A DNA stretch of 64,000 bases from Trematomus loennbergii (lineage: Eukaryota; Chordata; Actinopteri; Perciformes; Nototheniidae). The translations under genes and the position numbers were made by a program. The notes beneath the pieces were generated by a model, which was not told where the DNA came from, made no database searches, and saw nothing but the letters and a program-made list of their open reading frames with translations. Positions 13,035 to 26,200 of the stretch are shown here, in pieces (within the stretch, counting starts at the first letter, position 1; each line of letters starts with the position of its first letter). The stretch lies in the NCBI GenBank assembly GCA_012861695.1, contig JAAOOA010000049.1:682001-746000 (forward strand). The letters are read 5' to 3'.

Positions 13035-13641
13035 TAAGAATGCAAGAAGAGACAGATCTGCTTTTGTCTTACATCAATCTGCCTTGTTAACACATCTTTG
13101 TAATGGTTATAAGTCAATAAATATTAAACCAGTGTCATTAGACAGCTTTTCAGGAGTTAAGTTTACAGTGTGCTTCCAGCCACTTCCTGTCTCAACATGC
13201 AATCTGGAGATATTGTATGTGACCCTGATCCAGGACTGTCAAGCTGCAGCGCCATCTCCTGGGAGTCTTTCTCCAGTTTCTTTTCTTCTGTTTTTGTGCT
13301 GCTGAGTGGATGAAATGAGCGTTTTAGAACATAGCAGTTTTAGAACATAGCAGTGCAGAGCAAGTCCTGGACCAGAACCACAGGTGGGAGGCTCTGCACA
13401 GGTTTCACATAACATCCACCTTGTGAGGAAGAATGTTGGGCTTGAACGGCACAGATCTGAAATATTCACGCTCCTTTGTGAAATCCTAGAGGAGCTGCTA
13501 ACCTTAAAAAAAACATGATGAAAACAATATGTTCTCAATAAAACACTTTCCCCGACACAGCCTACCTAACATTCACACTATGGGCTCAAGTTTTCCAGAA
13601 GGAGCAGCTATGAGTTGTGAAGGAGTATCAAAAAGTCCCAG

Positions 13642-13810
<169 letters not shown>

Positions 13811-13816
13811 GATGGG

Positions 13817-16800
13817 CTACGAGTCTTTGAGCGTGCTGATCTGGGCGTAGATCTTCAGTGCGGGCCCCAGCTTGATGTTCATGGTGGCCATGAGGTGGTC
13901 CTCCTTCAGCAGCAGCAGGGCCTGCCCATCGATCTCCTGAGAGCGGAACTCCTCAGCCACCTGCAGACAGTCTGAACACACACAGTCAGAACACAGTCAG
14001 AAACACCAGTCTGCACACACACAGTCAGAACACAGTCAGAACACACAGTCTGCACACACACAGTCAGAACACACAGTCTGAACACAGTCAGAACACAGTC
14101 AGAACACACAGTCTGCACACACACAGTCAGAACACACAGTCAGAACACAGTCTGAACACACAGTCTGCTCACACACAGTCTGAACACACAGTCAGAACAC
14201 AGTCAACACAGTCTGCTCACACAGTCAGAACACACAGTCTGAACACACAGTCAGAACACACAGTCTGAACACACACAGTCTGAACACACAGTCTGAACCA
14301 CAGTCAGAACACACAGTCAGAACACACAGTCTGACACACACAGTCTGAACACACAGTCTGAACACACAGTCAGAACACACAGTCAGAACACAGTCAGAAC
14401 ACAGTCTGAACACACAGTCTGCTCACACACAGTCTGAACACACAGTCAGAACACACAGTCTGAACACACACAGTCAGAACACACAGTCTGCTCACACACA
14501 GTCAGAACACACAGTCAGAACACACAGTCTGCACACACACAGTCTGAACACACAGTCTGAACACACCGTCATGGTGTGTAAAGCCCCAGAAGGCCACACA
14601 AGCACAATTTATAACAGAACCTTAAACGGATAAAATCCAGAGTAAGATAACAAAAAACAATGACAATTTTATTTCTGAAATTTGAATTGAGTGAATAGAT
14701 CAATCCTTCCCATATAAATTGATCATAATCATTTTCAGATGTTGAGAATGCTCTAAGTGACATCACTACAGTATGTAACACTCACGTTTCTATTGGCTAG
14801 CGCTCTAACACATTGTACGTGATAGGCTAAGGGGCAGGACATCTCTATGCGGTTGGCCAATCACAACAGAGCCGGCAGCTAACCAATCAGAGCAGACTGG
14901 GCTCTGGTTTCAGACAGAGGGTGAAAAGAGGTGCTGCAGCACAGACAGTATGAGAACAATAAAGAGCTTTCTGAACAGCATGGAGACATGTCCCAGGAGA
15001 GACACTACATACTGATAGGAAGCTGAAGAAGAAGAATATGTCCTTGTTAGAAATTGCCCACTGCTGTGATGAAAAAATAATGAAAATACTGAGTGAATAC
15101 CTTTATATTAGAATCGTTAGGTTTGTCCCTGCCCTCTCAACTCTCTTTTTAACAGTTGTTGCACATATAACTCTGTTAGTCTGTTTGCAAAATAGTTATA
15201 TCTGTAAAACAGTGACCAGCTGGTTTAAGGAAATTCTAAAAATGATAAAAAATGAAAATGTTTGAGTTGATTTTACGCAGAAGTCAGAGTACTGAAAGAC
15301 AATCGTTGTTAGTTAAGTCTGGACATGGGAAATGTTGACAATAACTCTAGCACTAATGCTAATAATAGAACACATTGCCAGACTAAGCTTTTAATCTGAC
15401 GGCCTCGTTAAAGTCATTTGTGCACACAATCTAGTTTAGTTTAACACGACACTCTCACAAATGAATGAATGAAACTCTGCTGATGGAAATAGAATCCATA
15501 TGTAAAGTATTCCTAATGAGACACAGTCCAACAGATCAGTAAGAGCAGAGGCAGCCCCACCTGGCAGAGAGGACATGAACTCGTACACCTCGTCTATGTT
15601 CCACTGGCCGGGGTCAGAGGGCAGGAAGCAGAAGGGCTGCGTGGCTGACGGGGGGGACGGGGGTCTCTTGTACCCAGGCAGGTCTGAGCATTGGCTGGAC
15701 TGTCCCTGAGCAGGGTGGAGCGACTGGCCGGTGGAGGGAGAGGCAGCAGCAGCAGGCTTCTGCACAGATGGGGAACACATCTGTCAAACACTGAGAGAAC
15801 ACTGAGCTGCACGTCACATTCAGAAGACTTCAATGAACTGCACAAAAAACATCATTTATTAGTAATACAAAGTCAAAGTGTTGCCTCACCTTCTTCTTGG
15901 GCTCCAGGCTGCAGTGATTCAGCTCTCCGCTCAGCGCTCTCTGCTTCTTCATGTTCTCCAGGGTGGCTTTCCGGTTTGGGAAGAGACCCACTCTCTTTGT
16001 GCATCCCACATTGTAGCTGCAAACAAAGTGAACATTAGAGTTATTATCAGCATGTTAATCATTGTATATTTTCACAATTGCTTCTCCAGAAGGTTAGGGT
16101 TGGTATCGTTTGGATATCCGATTTCGGCTCTGCTTATCGATTTAGGTTATCATTGATTCTAGATTTGAGTTTTTTGAGGAGGTACAAATAAGTTAACAAT
16201 AACACTTGTTTATCAAAGCCTACAATAATAATTGTTTTTGCAATCACAAGCAATCAGCTGAGCAGCATAAGAACCTGCAGTCCTTTCGGACCGTTCTCCT
16301 GTCCTCACAAGTCTTACAAATTCTGCCATAGGGTCGAGACAAGACAAAAACTAATTGTATCGCTATGCCGACAGCCTGTCCAAAGAGAGCACCGGTGCGA
16401 AGAAACCGATAAGCTGAAAATAAATTCAACTTTCTGCGTTAGGTACCGGGCAATTGGATTTTGGACCCAATCCCTGATAGACCAATACAAATATTATTTA
16501 CCTATTAGGAATTAATTTATACTGACTATGCAACAATAACACTGCAACGTGCATTACACACACTTTTCAATTTATTCGTTTCATTACACGCAACTACTTA
16601 AATGCGACAGACTTTTACACCACTGTGATAACTGTGCTATGTGCTATATACGTTTTACACTTTATTAACCTCATCACTTCTATATGTTCCCTTATTCATT
16701 TTTTATATTATTTTATCAACAGATTCAGATTCATTATTGACCAAAAAGTCATGTGCATCTTAAAGTGTAAAAGTGACAGTCATACAAGTGCTAGGAAATA

Positions 16801-19576
16801 GTTTTTCTACTGGCATATAATCCATCAAATATCACGAAAGACCATGATACTCAGGAGTATTACATCTAAATAATGAATATACTTTATAATCATGTGATGG
16901 TGTTGGTTGCAGAATGTCCTGAGCAGCATCCTTCAGGCTTGAAAAGCAGGCTTAGGGTTCAAATGAGGAGGTGAGCTCCATCACTAACTGTTCTCCCTCC
17001 TGTCTCTATCTCATCAGCAAGCATCAATGTACAAAACATTCAGGAAGTAGCTTCTCTGTTTATCTGATGCTGGTTTTAAAGGAGATGTCATTTTATTTAC
17101 AAAATAACTCAATTCAAGTGGAGAAACTTTGGATTCATGCGGGCTGAAAAGTACCAGATAAAGAAAAGAAAATAGAACAACAGGAGGCACAGAGAGCTTG
17201 ACAACAGAGTCTGGCAAAAATAAAAATAAAAGACGGACAGGAAGTCAACACTAAAAGGATGACGGTATGAGCTCATACAGTGAGGCAGTGTTTACAGACT
17301 GGTTCATGGAAAACAAAATGGCTGAAAACCACCATCTGCTCTGCGGTCATTTGATGCATGTCTTCAAAATCCACAAACTGAAGAGATTTTTTTCTAGTTT
17401 GTTCTACGACATAAAATACATCAGTAAATACTCCACTGGTGAATGACGCCTCTGTGTCATAGAAACTGCGTTGTTAACAAGTGACTAAATGAGACTAAAT
17501 GTCAACATGACGAACATTAGCCGCGTTTAGCTTAGCGCTGGCCGTAATGTTCGTTGATAGCGTCACGTTAGCTTTTCACTTTTGGTGATTGCATGTACGC
17601 AAATAAAAAGTCATTAAAGCTGTTTTAATATGTGGAGATTATCCTGCTGAACAAAACGTGTAAGTATTATAAATGGGTGTTATATGAATATTCCAAATCC
17701 AATGGGAAAATCCCATTGCCTACATCTCGTTCTCTACGTTCTCTTGACAGTGACTGTTTGACTCGTTATTTGATTTAACTCAAACTTTTCTAGGGTTTGT
17801 TCTCTGGTAGTAGCTTCTACCAAAGATCAAAGAAGAAATATGTTTTTAATGTCATATTACAGTGTGGTTGTGCAATGAAAAACCTGGTTCACAGGTTCCT
17901 CAAAATGTAAGACATAAACACATTTAAAAAAAAACACAATAATAGTAGTGCACGCTCAGGAGTTCAGCATGGTGTACTTTTTTACTTATTTTGTTAATAT
18001 TATTAATAACGCGTGCCTACTTTTTTATAACTTAATCTGCACTCTGTTGTAATACCGTAACTTTCCCCGTTATGGGACCAATAAAGGAATTCTGATTCGG
18101 ATCAGTTTAAACGCAGATAGATTCTCACCCAGTGGAAATAAAGAAAAGCTAGAAGCCAGGAGCATCTTCCTGCTGGGCCTTACCGTTTGGCGCACACATT
18201 GGAACAGAACCTCTTGGACCTTTTGAAGACGTAGGAGAAATCCACCCTGCCACACAGCTCACAGGTCAGCATGGGCTCCTGCTGGGCCTTCAGCTCTGAG
18301 GGGAGACACACACCGTCAACCACAACATCCACAGGAACACTGATGATGCAGAATGAGCCTGGATTATTTGATATTCAAAGCTATTTTAAGAACAAGTGCT
18401 AAAAGCCAGACTTGTGAAATTGAAGCTTATTGACAGCTAAAGGTACATGAATTCATTGTGTGAGAGATATGTCTCACTTCCTTAGATTTATAACAAATGA
18501 ATGTGGATGTCAATATGATTTTTAGAAGAGGAATTTCTTTTGAGAAACAATGATGGGTTGCAATTATCACAATATAAATCATACATTTATCATCCTCTCT
18601 GTCCTCAGTAGAATGTATGAAACTTCAGCATGTTGCTATTGCTCTGAGAACTTTAAAACGTTACCCTTTGGTGAGAGGAGGTCCATCTTTGAGTCTGCAG
18701 TGTGTCTCCTCAGGCTCTCCAATGAGAAAGAGGGACGCTCCACCTGCAGACAGGACATTAAACATGCCATTACTGTCGCTGAAAAAGCCTGAAATGAATC
18801 CCAGGAAACTACAAGAACACATATACAATTATGGACAGTTTCAATGTTTTTTTGTTATATTTGATATCTGACAGGGAGAGCTCAGTGGTTAGAGCTCACC
18901 ATATGCAGTGTCCACTGACAAGTAAGCAGGTTCAAATCCTGAACCAGCCAAACATTTCAGGCAAAGTCATCTCCTCTATCTCCACTTACAACTTACAACT
19001 TTCCCTCTGTAATAAAAGGCACTGTCTGGCACAAAAGAACCTTTCAAAAATATTTTCTCAGAAAGATAAATAAGAATTTTTGATAGATGACAGTAAACAT
19101 AAAAAGAAAGGGTTGGGGACAAAATGGTTGACATGACTGCAACTTGTAAGGGAGATCAAGAAAAGGGTATAACATGTATTGCGATGTTTAATGATGTTAA
19201 AAACAAAAGTCGTTAGGTGTCCTGACTAAACGTCATGGTTCATGGAAACTAAAACAGGAAACTGTCCCTAGTTTCTACATGTAATAACACTGCACTGCAC
19301 TCACCAGAAAGCTTAGAACAAATCACCATCAGTGAACAGTCGATATGGCCAGTGTATGTAGGAGCAGTCCACTCCCATGTTCCTTATGGGCCATATTCTG
19401 TGTGTGTTTTAGGGCTCTGGAGCGGTACTCACAGGGAATGGCTCGGCCCCCTCCTGGATGACGAAGCCCTCTATCAGGTGGGTGAGGATGTGGCACCTCA
19501 TGAGGGCCTGGGCTGCTCTGCTCTCTCCTTTGTCTCGGCTGCTGTTGCTGTTAGTGTTTCCATTCCCAGAGGTCAT
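13817..19576 (-). CDS. phc2: Polyhomeotic-like protein, short PHC2 type
   Basis: Six coding exons: 19433-19576, 18665-18743, 18184-18295, 15890-16016, 15561-15759 and 13817-13971. They join without a frame error into 271 residues. The chosen start MTSGNGN matches the short PHC2 isoform as I recall it; the exon continues to an acceptor at 19597, so it is not the first exon. Domains in order: HD1 (HILTHLIEGFVIQEGAEPFP, residues 29-48); FCS zinc finger with CxxC at 86/89 and CxxxC at 105/109, then AKRYNVGCTKRVGLF; a linker; SAM domain from W207 to the end, including QEIDGQALLLLKEDHLM. PHC proteins are core subunits of nuclear Polycomb repressive complex 1, and their SAM domains polymerise. No glutamine-rich N-terminal exons of long PHC proteins were found. 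The FCS-to-SAM linker is shorter than in mammalian PHC2. The paralogue (2a or 2b) is unresolved. Confidence 0.88.
13972..14566. repeat. Minisatellite abutting the phc2 last-exon acceptor
   Basis: Irregular array of about 14-18-bp units built from acacagtcagaac, acacagtctgaac and cacagtctgcacac. In phc2 sense each unit contains a ttcag or tgcag motif followed by actgtg. The real acceptor (tgtgttcag before 13971) is itself the last member of the series. Confidence 0.9.
14780..15020. repeat. Interspersed repeat copy 1 (pair with 37430-37660)
   Basis: Contains tattggctagcgctctaaca and caatcacaacagagccgg, shared nearly base for base with the copy in the stk38 intron near 37437-37650, including the tail caataaagagctttctgaac. 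It sits in the last intron of phc2. Confidence 0.75.
16097..16485. repeat. Possible degraded hAT-like element
   Basis: Begins agggttggtatcg and carries 'cgatttcggctctgcttatcgat', similar in composition to the element at 45116-45505. No clear right end or target duplication was found. Confidence 0.35.
18872..19075 (+). mobile_element. tRNA-derived SINE
   Basis: Has an RNA polymerase III A-box-like segment (agctcagtggttagagc) and a B box (ggttcaaatcc) with tRNA spacing, then an unrelated tail. The flanks do not pair as an acceptor stem, so this is a SINE head and not a tRNA gene. It lies in the first coding intron of phc2. Confidence 0.65.
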
Positions 19577-20027
19577 GACTGGAGCGCAGCCTCTGACCTG
19601 TGAACACAAGCAGCATGGAAGCTCAGCCTGGGACCTGGAGCCTCGCATCAATGCACAATCCATGCAACTCATACAAACGTGGCACTGTAATGTGTGTGCA
19701 AAATAACGCATTATTAGTATTATTTATTAAGAGTTCTCCTTAATAACCAATTCCGAATTGAGCAGATATAATGCAGCCTTTTTTTAAAAATAAAAATGTC
19801 CTATTGTTTATTTGTTTACTATGTGGGGATGTAGAGAGTGGCTCACAATGTGCCACTCAGATCTTTACCTTGGTGTTAAAATACTCCACTACAAGAGCAT
19901 TTTGGGTTATAGTTGGTCAATTTGGACCAAATGGAGATAAATGCTGTGTAGATTAGTAACACAGTACTGCATTATACCATATCAGCATATATGTGTTATT
20001 ATGTTTACAATCTTACTGTGAGTGCTA

Positions 20028-21455
20028 AATACATTTATTGGAATAAAAAGTACAATATTCACCTGTAGTGGAGTATAAGTAGCATTAAATGGAAGTACAT
20101 AAGTAAAGTACAAATAAGTCAAAAAAGGACTTAAGTACAATACTTGAGTACATGTACTTAGTTACTTTCCATCACTGGTTTTGAGTAGTATGTTATGACT
20201 TCTTGCAATAACCATAAATTGGCAGATCTCAGATTGAAGTCTGGCGGACAGTCTACCCACAGTGACTGCACTATTTTTTAAAACTTTTAAGTCAAAGTAC
20301 TGCATTCGAGTAGAATAAAAAAGTATTAGAATCCAAATATAGTTAAAGTACCAAAGTAAAAGTATCCATTATGTAAAATGGAACATTTAAGCACAATATA
20401 TATTTTTTAAGTATTGTATTATAATTATTGATGCAATAATCCCTTAATCACTTCAATGTTGCACTTTGTAAAGGTGGGGTTCATTTGAATTACTTTGTAT
20501 ATTACTTGGTAGCTTAAACTATAATAGTATATCAATATGTATTAAGTGTTTAAATTGTGCATTTATAATCAAAATGTGCAAAATTGTTAGTTACTAAATC
20601 TTTAAAATAAATGTAGTTGAGTATAAAGTGTAACATTTGTAGTGGAGTAAAAGTAGGGTAAAGCCCTCAAGGAAAGTACAAGTACAATAAAATTGTACTT
20701 ACGTACAATACTTGAGTAAATGTACTTAGTTACATTCCACCACTGTTTACTACCTGCTATACACATTATCTGGAATAAAATAAATAGCGCTATTTCTATC
20801 AGGTTGTCTGGCAGTGAGTTATAATTGAGTTATTAAGACCAGGTAAACACAAAGCTTTTCCCGGTTTAAAACATTCCATTTGAATGTATATGGGATTAAG
20901 TTAGGGTTATGCACACCAGAGGTGGGAGAAGTACTCAGATCTTGTACTTGAGTAAAAGTAGAAGTACCAGAGTACACGTAGGAATAAGTAAAAGTCCTGC
21001 AATGCAAAGGTTACTCGAGTAAAAGTAACAAAGTATTATCATCAAAATATAGTTAAAGTAGTGACAGTAAAAGTAGTCATTGTGCAGATTGGTCCATTTC
21101 AGAATAATATATATGATATGTTTTATAATGATCATGAAAGTGTTCTCAAAGCTGGTAAAGATGCAGCTAGTTTGAATGACTTTGTATACTGCAGGGTAGC
21201 TTGTGAATTTACTCCAGGTGGAACTAAAGTCTGATTTAAGAGTTGATTAGATTTCACATCATTAATCCAAATCTGTAAAGTAACTAAAGGGATTAAATAA
21301 ATGTAGTGGAGAAAAAGTACACTTTTCACCTCTGAATTGTAGTAGAGTAGAAGTACAAAGTAGCAAAACATTGAAATACTCAAGTAAAGTACAAGAACCA
21401 CAAAGTCGTACTCAAGTACACTACTCGAGTAAATGTACTTCGTTACTTACACCTA
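20028..21455. repeat. Cluster of three 'acttgagtaaa' repeats
   Basis: Three copies at about 20028-20180, 20262-20745 and 20919-21455, each with inverted ends such as gtacttgagtaaaag and acttagttactttcc. The stretch lies upstream of the phc2 start and holds no gene I can recognise. Confidence 0.7.
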
Positions 21456-21659
21456 TGATTCAGACCAAGTCCAAATCTGTCTCAGTATATCAGATACTGC
21501 TAATCTCCTTTTGGTAAACTCACAGCCTGCCTAGAATCAAAGCACTGTATCCCAGTGTGAACGTTAGGGGTTTGCTGGTTGAATTAAAGTATTCTGCATT
21601 AAAGCCCGCGTTTTCCATGCCCTTTTAAAAAACAGATACACTTTGGAGAAGTTAGCTTA

Positions 21660-22050
21660 CTTTAACAGTATAACAGACTTCTGAATTGAGTTAGAGAGCG
21701 GGCGCCGGGCTCGGAAACAATGGTAAGAGAAGAGGAGCTCTTTGTTTAACGGCTCCAAACAACGCTTTCATTCACTCACACTCCCGCGAGGAGCTGCTCC
21801 GCCACTTGTAGCCCGGACACACCGGGAGCAACACACCGGGAGCCGTCAGCGAGCCAGACCGTGGAGCCAGCCGGTTCCCTCAGACACTGGAAGTTACAAG
21901 CGGTTCATATCCTCACTGTGTTTGGCTTTCTCATGTTCTCTTGTTCAGCAGCAGACACAACAATCCTCCGGCTGCGCGCGTGCTCAACGACAAAGCCCGA
22001 GAGATTCACGTGAAGAACTTCCGGCAACAACCTTTAAAATTAAAGCCTCC
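21660..22050 (-). promoter_or_regulatory. GC-rich block, possible phc2 promoter or first exon
   Basis: This 400-bp patch is much richer in GC and CpG than its surroundings and lies 2 kb upstream of the first identified phc2 exon, where a promoter with a noncoding exon is expected. The exon edge is not fixed: a donor-like gtgtgagtga occurs on the minus strand near 21780. The assignment is inference from position and composition. Confidence 0.3.
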
Positions 22051-23242
22051 ACACAGTAGTGTAAATACCCGGGGTACAAAGCCAGTAAAGTGCGCATTTG
22101 TCCGTGCAACAATGTCTCCTGCAGTTTCATACATGTATTCAAATATCTTAACATGTTACTTTACTGGACATTTCAAGGGCTTTAAGTTTAGAAAATGCAC
22201 ATCAGAATGTATTAATATTGTCCAAGTGACACTCTGAGGTGATACAAAAAAGATAAAAAATACATTTGTGGCAACAGGCCTTTTCCTTTTAATTTAATCT
22301 GAATTTGAAGAGTATTTAACTCAGATATGATAGTTTGAAGGGCTTTCATTTTAAAATGTCACATCAGATAGTCCTGACATTGCCTGAAAGACACAGGTGT
22401 TCTAACCTACTATCACTCTGCGGTGAACATATTCTGTGGCAACAGGTCTCTCTAAGTCTTTTTGGAAAATTACCTAAAAAGACATTTAATAAGACATTTT
22501 AAAGGGCTTTTTTCACATCAGAATGTGCTGATATGTGTCACTCTGAGGTGGTCTGTTTTCAATCTGAAGAGAAACCAGGACCAGGCAATATGCTGTTTCC
22601 TTTAATAATACTCTGGAACTGCATTAAAAGACACTTTAAGGGTTTACATTTAAATTTTTAAAAGAAAATTCTGTTTTCCACTGTCAATCTGAAGTGATAT
22701 CAGTTTTAATTTATTTATGTATGTTTTCATTTAAATATATTCATTTTAGGTGTCTTTTCAAATTAATGTGAAATTACATTTTTATAACAAGAAACACTAT
22801 TTTAATGCATCTTAAAAAACACAACTCAAACATGTCAACCATTGATAATTATTGCATTTCATTACATTAATTATGACCAGAATAATTAGAGCATGTTGAA
22901 TGTATTGCATAAAATGAAAGCTGCAGATTAGCAGAACATCACTATTTTCCTGAGGATTCTACTTTCAAAATAAGAACACATTACAAATACTGAATCAACT
23001 ATAAGAGGTTATAAGCTTAAATGATTGTAATAAAACAATGCCATGTCAACAAATGAGAGTCAGTTTAAACAAAGTAACGTTGAATGTGAACCGTTTGATT
23101 TTAGACAATAATTTCCTGGCCCATTCAAAGCTCAGCTAATCAATGAACACTTGTTAAAACGTTAAAACCGACAAATACATATATATTTTAGTGATTGTTA
23201 ACAAAGCTTTTATTTTGAAGGATTCTACCGGGATAGGAGCAG

Positions 23243-26200
23243 ATGCTGCCGCGGACTTGGCGGCAGGGACTTCCAGCAGCGGGACTCTCCTCTCAGTGCC
23301 TGTCCTGGCGGCCCGCTGAGAGGCTGCTCTCAGACTGGCTCATGTCCTCGCTGGCCTTGATGAAGAAGGAGTGTCTCCGGTCTGGGACCCTGTCCTCCGC
23401 CTCCCTGAAGAGAAGGTTCCTGAAGAAGAGGAGGGTCGCTCCGGGGGCGCAGCAGGACGCGGACAGGGACTGCCAGCTGTGCAGGTGAGACGCTAAACTC
23501 TGCCAGAAAGTTAGAATTGACTGGAATAAAAACTAATCAACCTGATATTATATAGTGATGCATTTGTTGGTACCTATTATCACTCTTTTTGATAGTTTTT
23601 AAAAGGAAAGATTATCATAACAGGTCCCTACAGAAAGTACTCTATATTTCTCAATTCTCAATAATCCTGGGCTTTCATTGTTCTGAAGCACACATGAGAT
23701 GCAGTTCAGTTCAATTTAAATTAATAATTTATGAATCAATAAACTCTGGTTGACTTTCAAAAAAATATTAAATGAATCCACAATCCAAATATCACTATTC
23801 TGATTAGGTCAACTATCAAAATAACGTTTAATAATTTATTCCCTAAATAAAGCGGCAGAAATACGTAAAATAATGTGCAAAATAAAGAAAAACATTAGGC
23901 CCTCCGCAATCTAACCGATTTGTCTACAAACATTTCTCTCATCTATTTAAAGCCTGGCCAACCACAGTTTGAGCCTGATGCCACAAAAAGGTGCCCATTA
24001 ACAAAACATGTACGCCTATACGTATAAATTCCAGATTACATAAGTATCTTTACAGTTCTACATTTTATATTTCATAAATCATATATCTGTTAGATATTCT
24101 CATCATACGTTTAAAGCAAAAAGCCTTTTTTTTTTAAAACTAAATGTTTCCCTCTGAAGATATAATGTCTTTGACTTAAAAAATGAACCTGCCCATTTAT
24201 GTGAGGGTTTGCCTGAACTGTCCACCTGTAGCCCAAAATGTATGACATCTGCAGTTGTGCAGCCTTTTCCATGAATTCACCAGTTGTATTCCTGTTTTCC
24301 CAGGTGCTCCATATTCTCCCGTTCAGGTGGTAGTCGCACTGTTCGCCGGATTTTGACAGCCTGTGTCCTCTCTTTCCTGGCCCTGCTTGGCTCTGTGTCC
24401 ATGGACCTCAGCTCCAAGTTCGGCCTGCTGCACACAACGGAGGCTGCTTATGAAGAGCTCACTTCATGCAGGACAATAGCCATCCTGCAACTCGTCCGTA
24501 AGCTCCAAAAGACAAGAGGTTTATTCACCAAAGACATGGGCAATGAGACATTGGAGCCAAGTCTTTCCGAGGTAGTGTTTCCTATGTTGGATCATCTCTG
24601 TGGTGAAATGATGGATCACAGGAACGGCCGTGGGCTTCTTTGCAGTGTTGAGTTGGCTGAATTTTGCCAGGAGATAACGTGGAGTGTTCAAGGACTTCTA
24701 AATGCTTCCTTGGATACAAACGGCACAAGTGCAAATGGTACTTCTGTTTACTCCGTGGCCATTGGAAGACTTCTTGACATCTGGGGTACGGTAGAAGAAA
24801 CTTTTGTCCAAGTCAAACAGGATTCTAACTGGGGAGATGTTCTGTCTGCAAGACTTTTGGTAAAATTCATAGAGCTCAACTACCAGTTGATGGACTTCCC
24901 CCACATAGCAACTTACCCTGACTTCCAGAACGAGTGGACTTATGTCCTAGGCTACCTTGGCTTTGCCAGGGTTATGACGGAACATCTTAACGACTGCTGG
25001 TTACAGAACATAAACTCAAGCCAGCGTGTAAAAACGAATGATATATTTGACACAAGTCGGTGGCAGATCTCTGGAGACGGATCAGAGCTTCTGTCCGGGT
25101 CTCACATCGGGATTCAGTCTCTGACAAACACTCAGCAGTGCTTGTTTGATCGTGCAGGGCCGGCTTTGAGGCTGGAGTCTCGATCCATGTCTTCAGGTCT
25201 CAGCATGAAGGTCTGCCTGCTGGCCATAGCCTGCCTCATCTACCCGGTGGTGCTGTTCTCATTCAAGCAGATGACCGAGTGGATTCAGAACTACGCCCAG
25301 AGCTTGAAGGAGAGGACGGAGGACCTTAAGCGCCAGAGGCAGCGGGCGGAGGACCTGCTGCACCAGATGCTGCCCAAGTCAGTCGCCAAGCAGCTCCGCC
25401 AGAATAAACATGTTGAAGCCGAGAGTTACGAAAAGGTTGGTGGAATCAGAAAGAGTGATTTAACTTCTGTTTCTCTCAACGTGGTGTAGAATGGTACAAG
25501 TGGACATTCACCACGAGAGTTATATGAGATGATTGAAAGTGCCCAAACAATGAAATGGACCATGGTGCTACTCGCTGGACTGTCATGGGTCTTGTCCTTC
25601 GGAAATAAATCAGCTATTTTGGAAAGGTTAAATCCTCCTAAACTATTTAACAAATCCAGTTGGATACATTTGAGATTACAGTTGAATATGCAATTTCAAA
25701 TTTTCGATTTCTAGTGATTAGTTGTTGAAAAGACAATTCATGGGGATGAAATTGTTGTCTGGTTCATGTGAACAATAGACAAGAGCTTAGGGTGACAATG
25801 CTTTCTTAAATTCCAGACCAGTATCCCATGGTTGATAAGGAACAGATGTTTACTTGCAGGGTCTTTGGAAGAGGTCAGGTAGGCAGCCTGGGTTGGCAAA
25901 GATGACTCAATGCTGACTATGAAACAGGATTGGTTATTACTTTGATCCCAGAACATGCAGGGTAAATCTGGGCTGGGGCTGAGGGTGAATGAGGATGTCG
26001 CCCTTTGTCTTTATCTCACACTTTGGCCATGCACTTATCCAAAGCTGTATCGGGCAGTATTACTGAGCAGCACTGTGTTCCAAAGGTTTGAATTTAAGGC
26101 ACTTGATTGGAGTCAAGGAATTGGCATTTTAGACATGAACTAATGACAAAAAGACTTGTTTTTCCTTTACAGTAATGACTAGAGACTTCACTTAAACTTG

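Noticed and set aside
13972..14566. CRISPR-like array of short repeats
   Set aside because: Units are adjacent and irregular without unique spacers, and the genome is a vertebrate one; it is a minisatellite.
18872..18950. Possible tRNA gene with A and B boxes
   Set aside because: No acceptor stem can be paired and an unrelated tail follows, so it is a SINE head.
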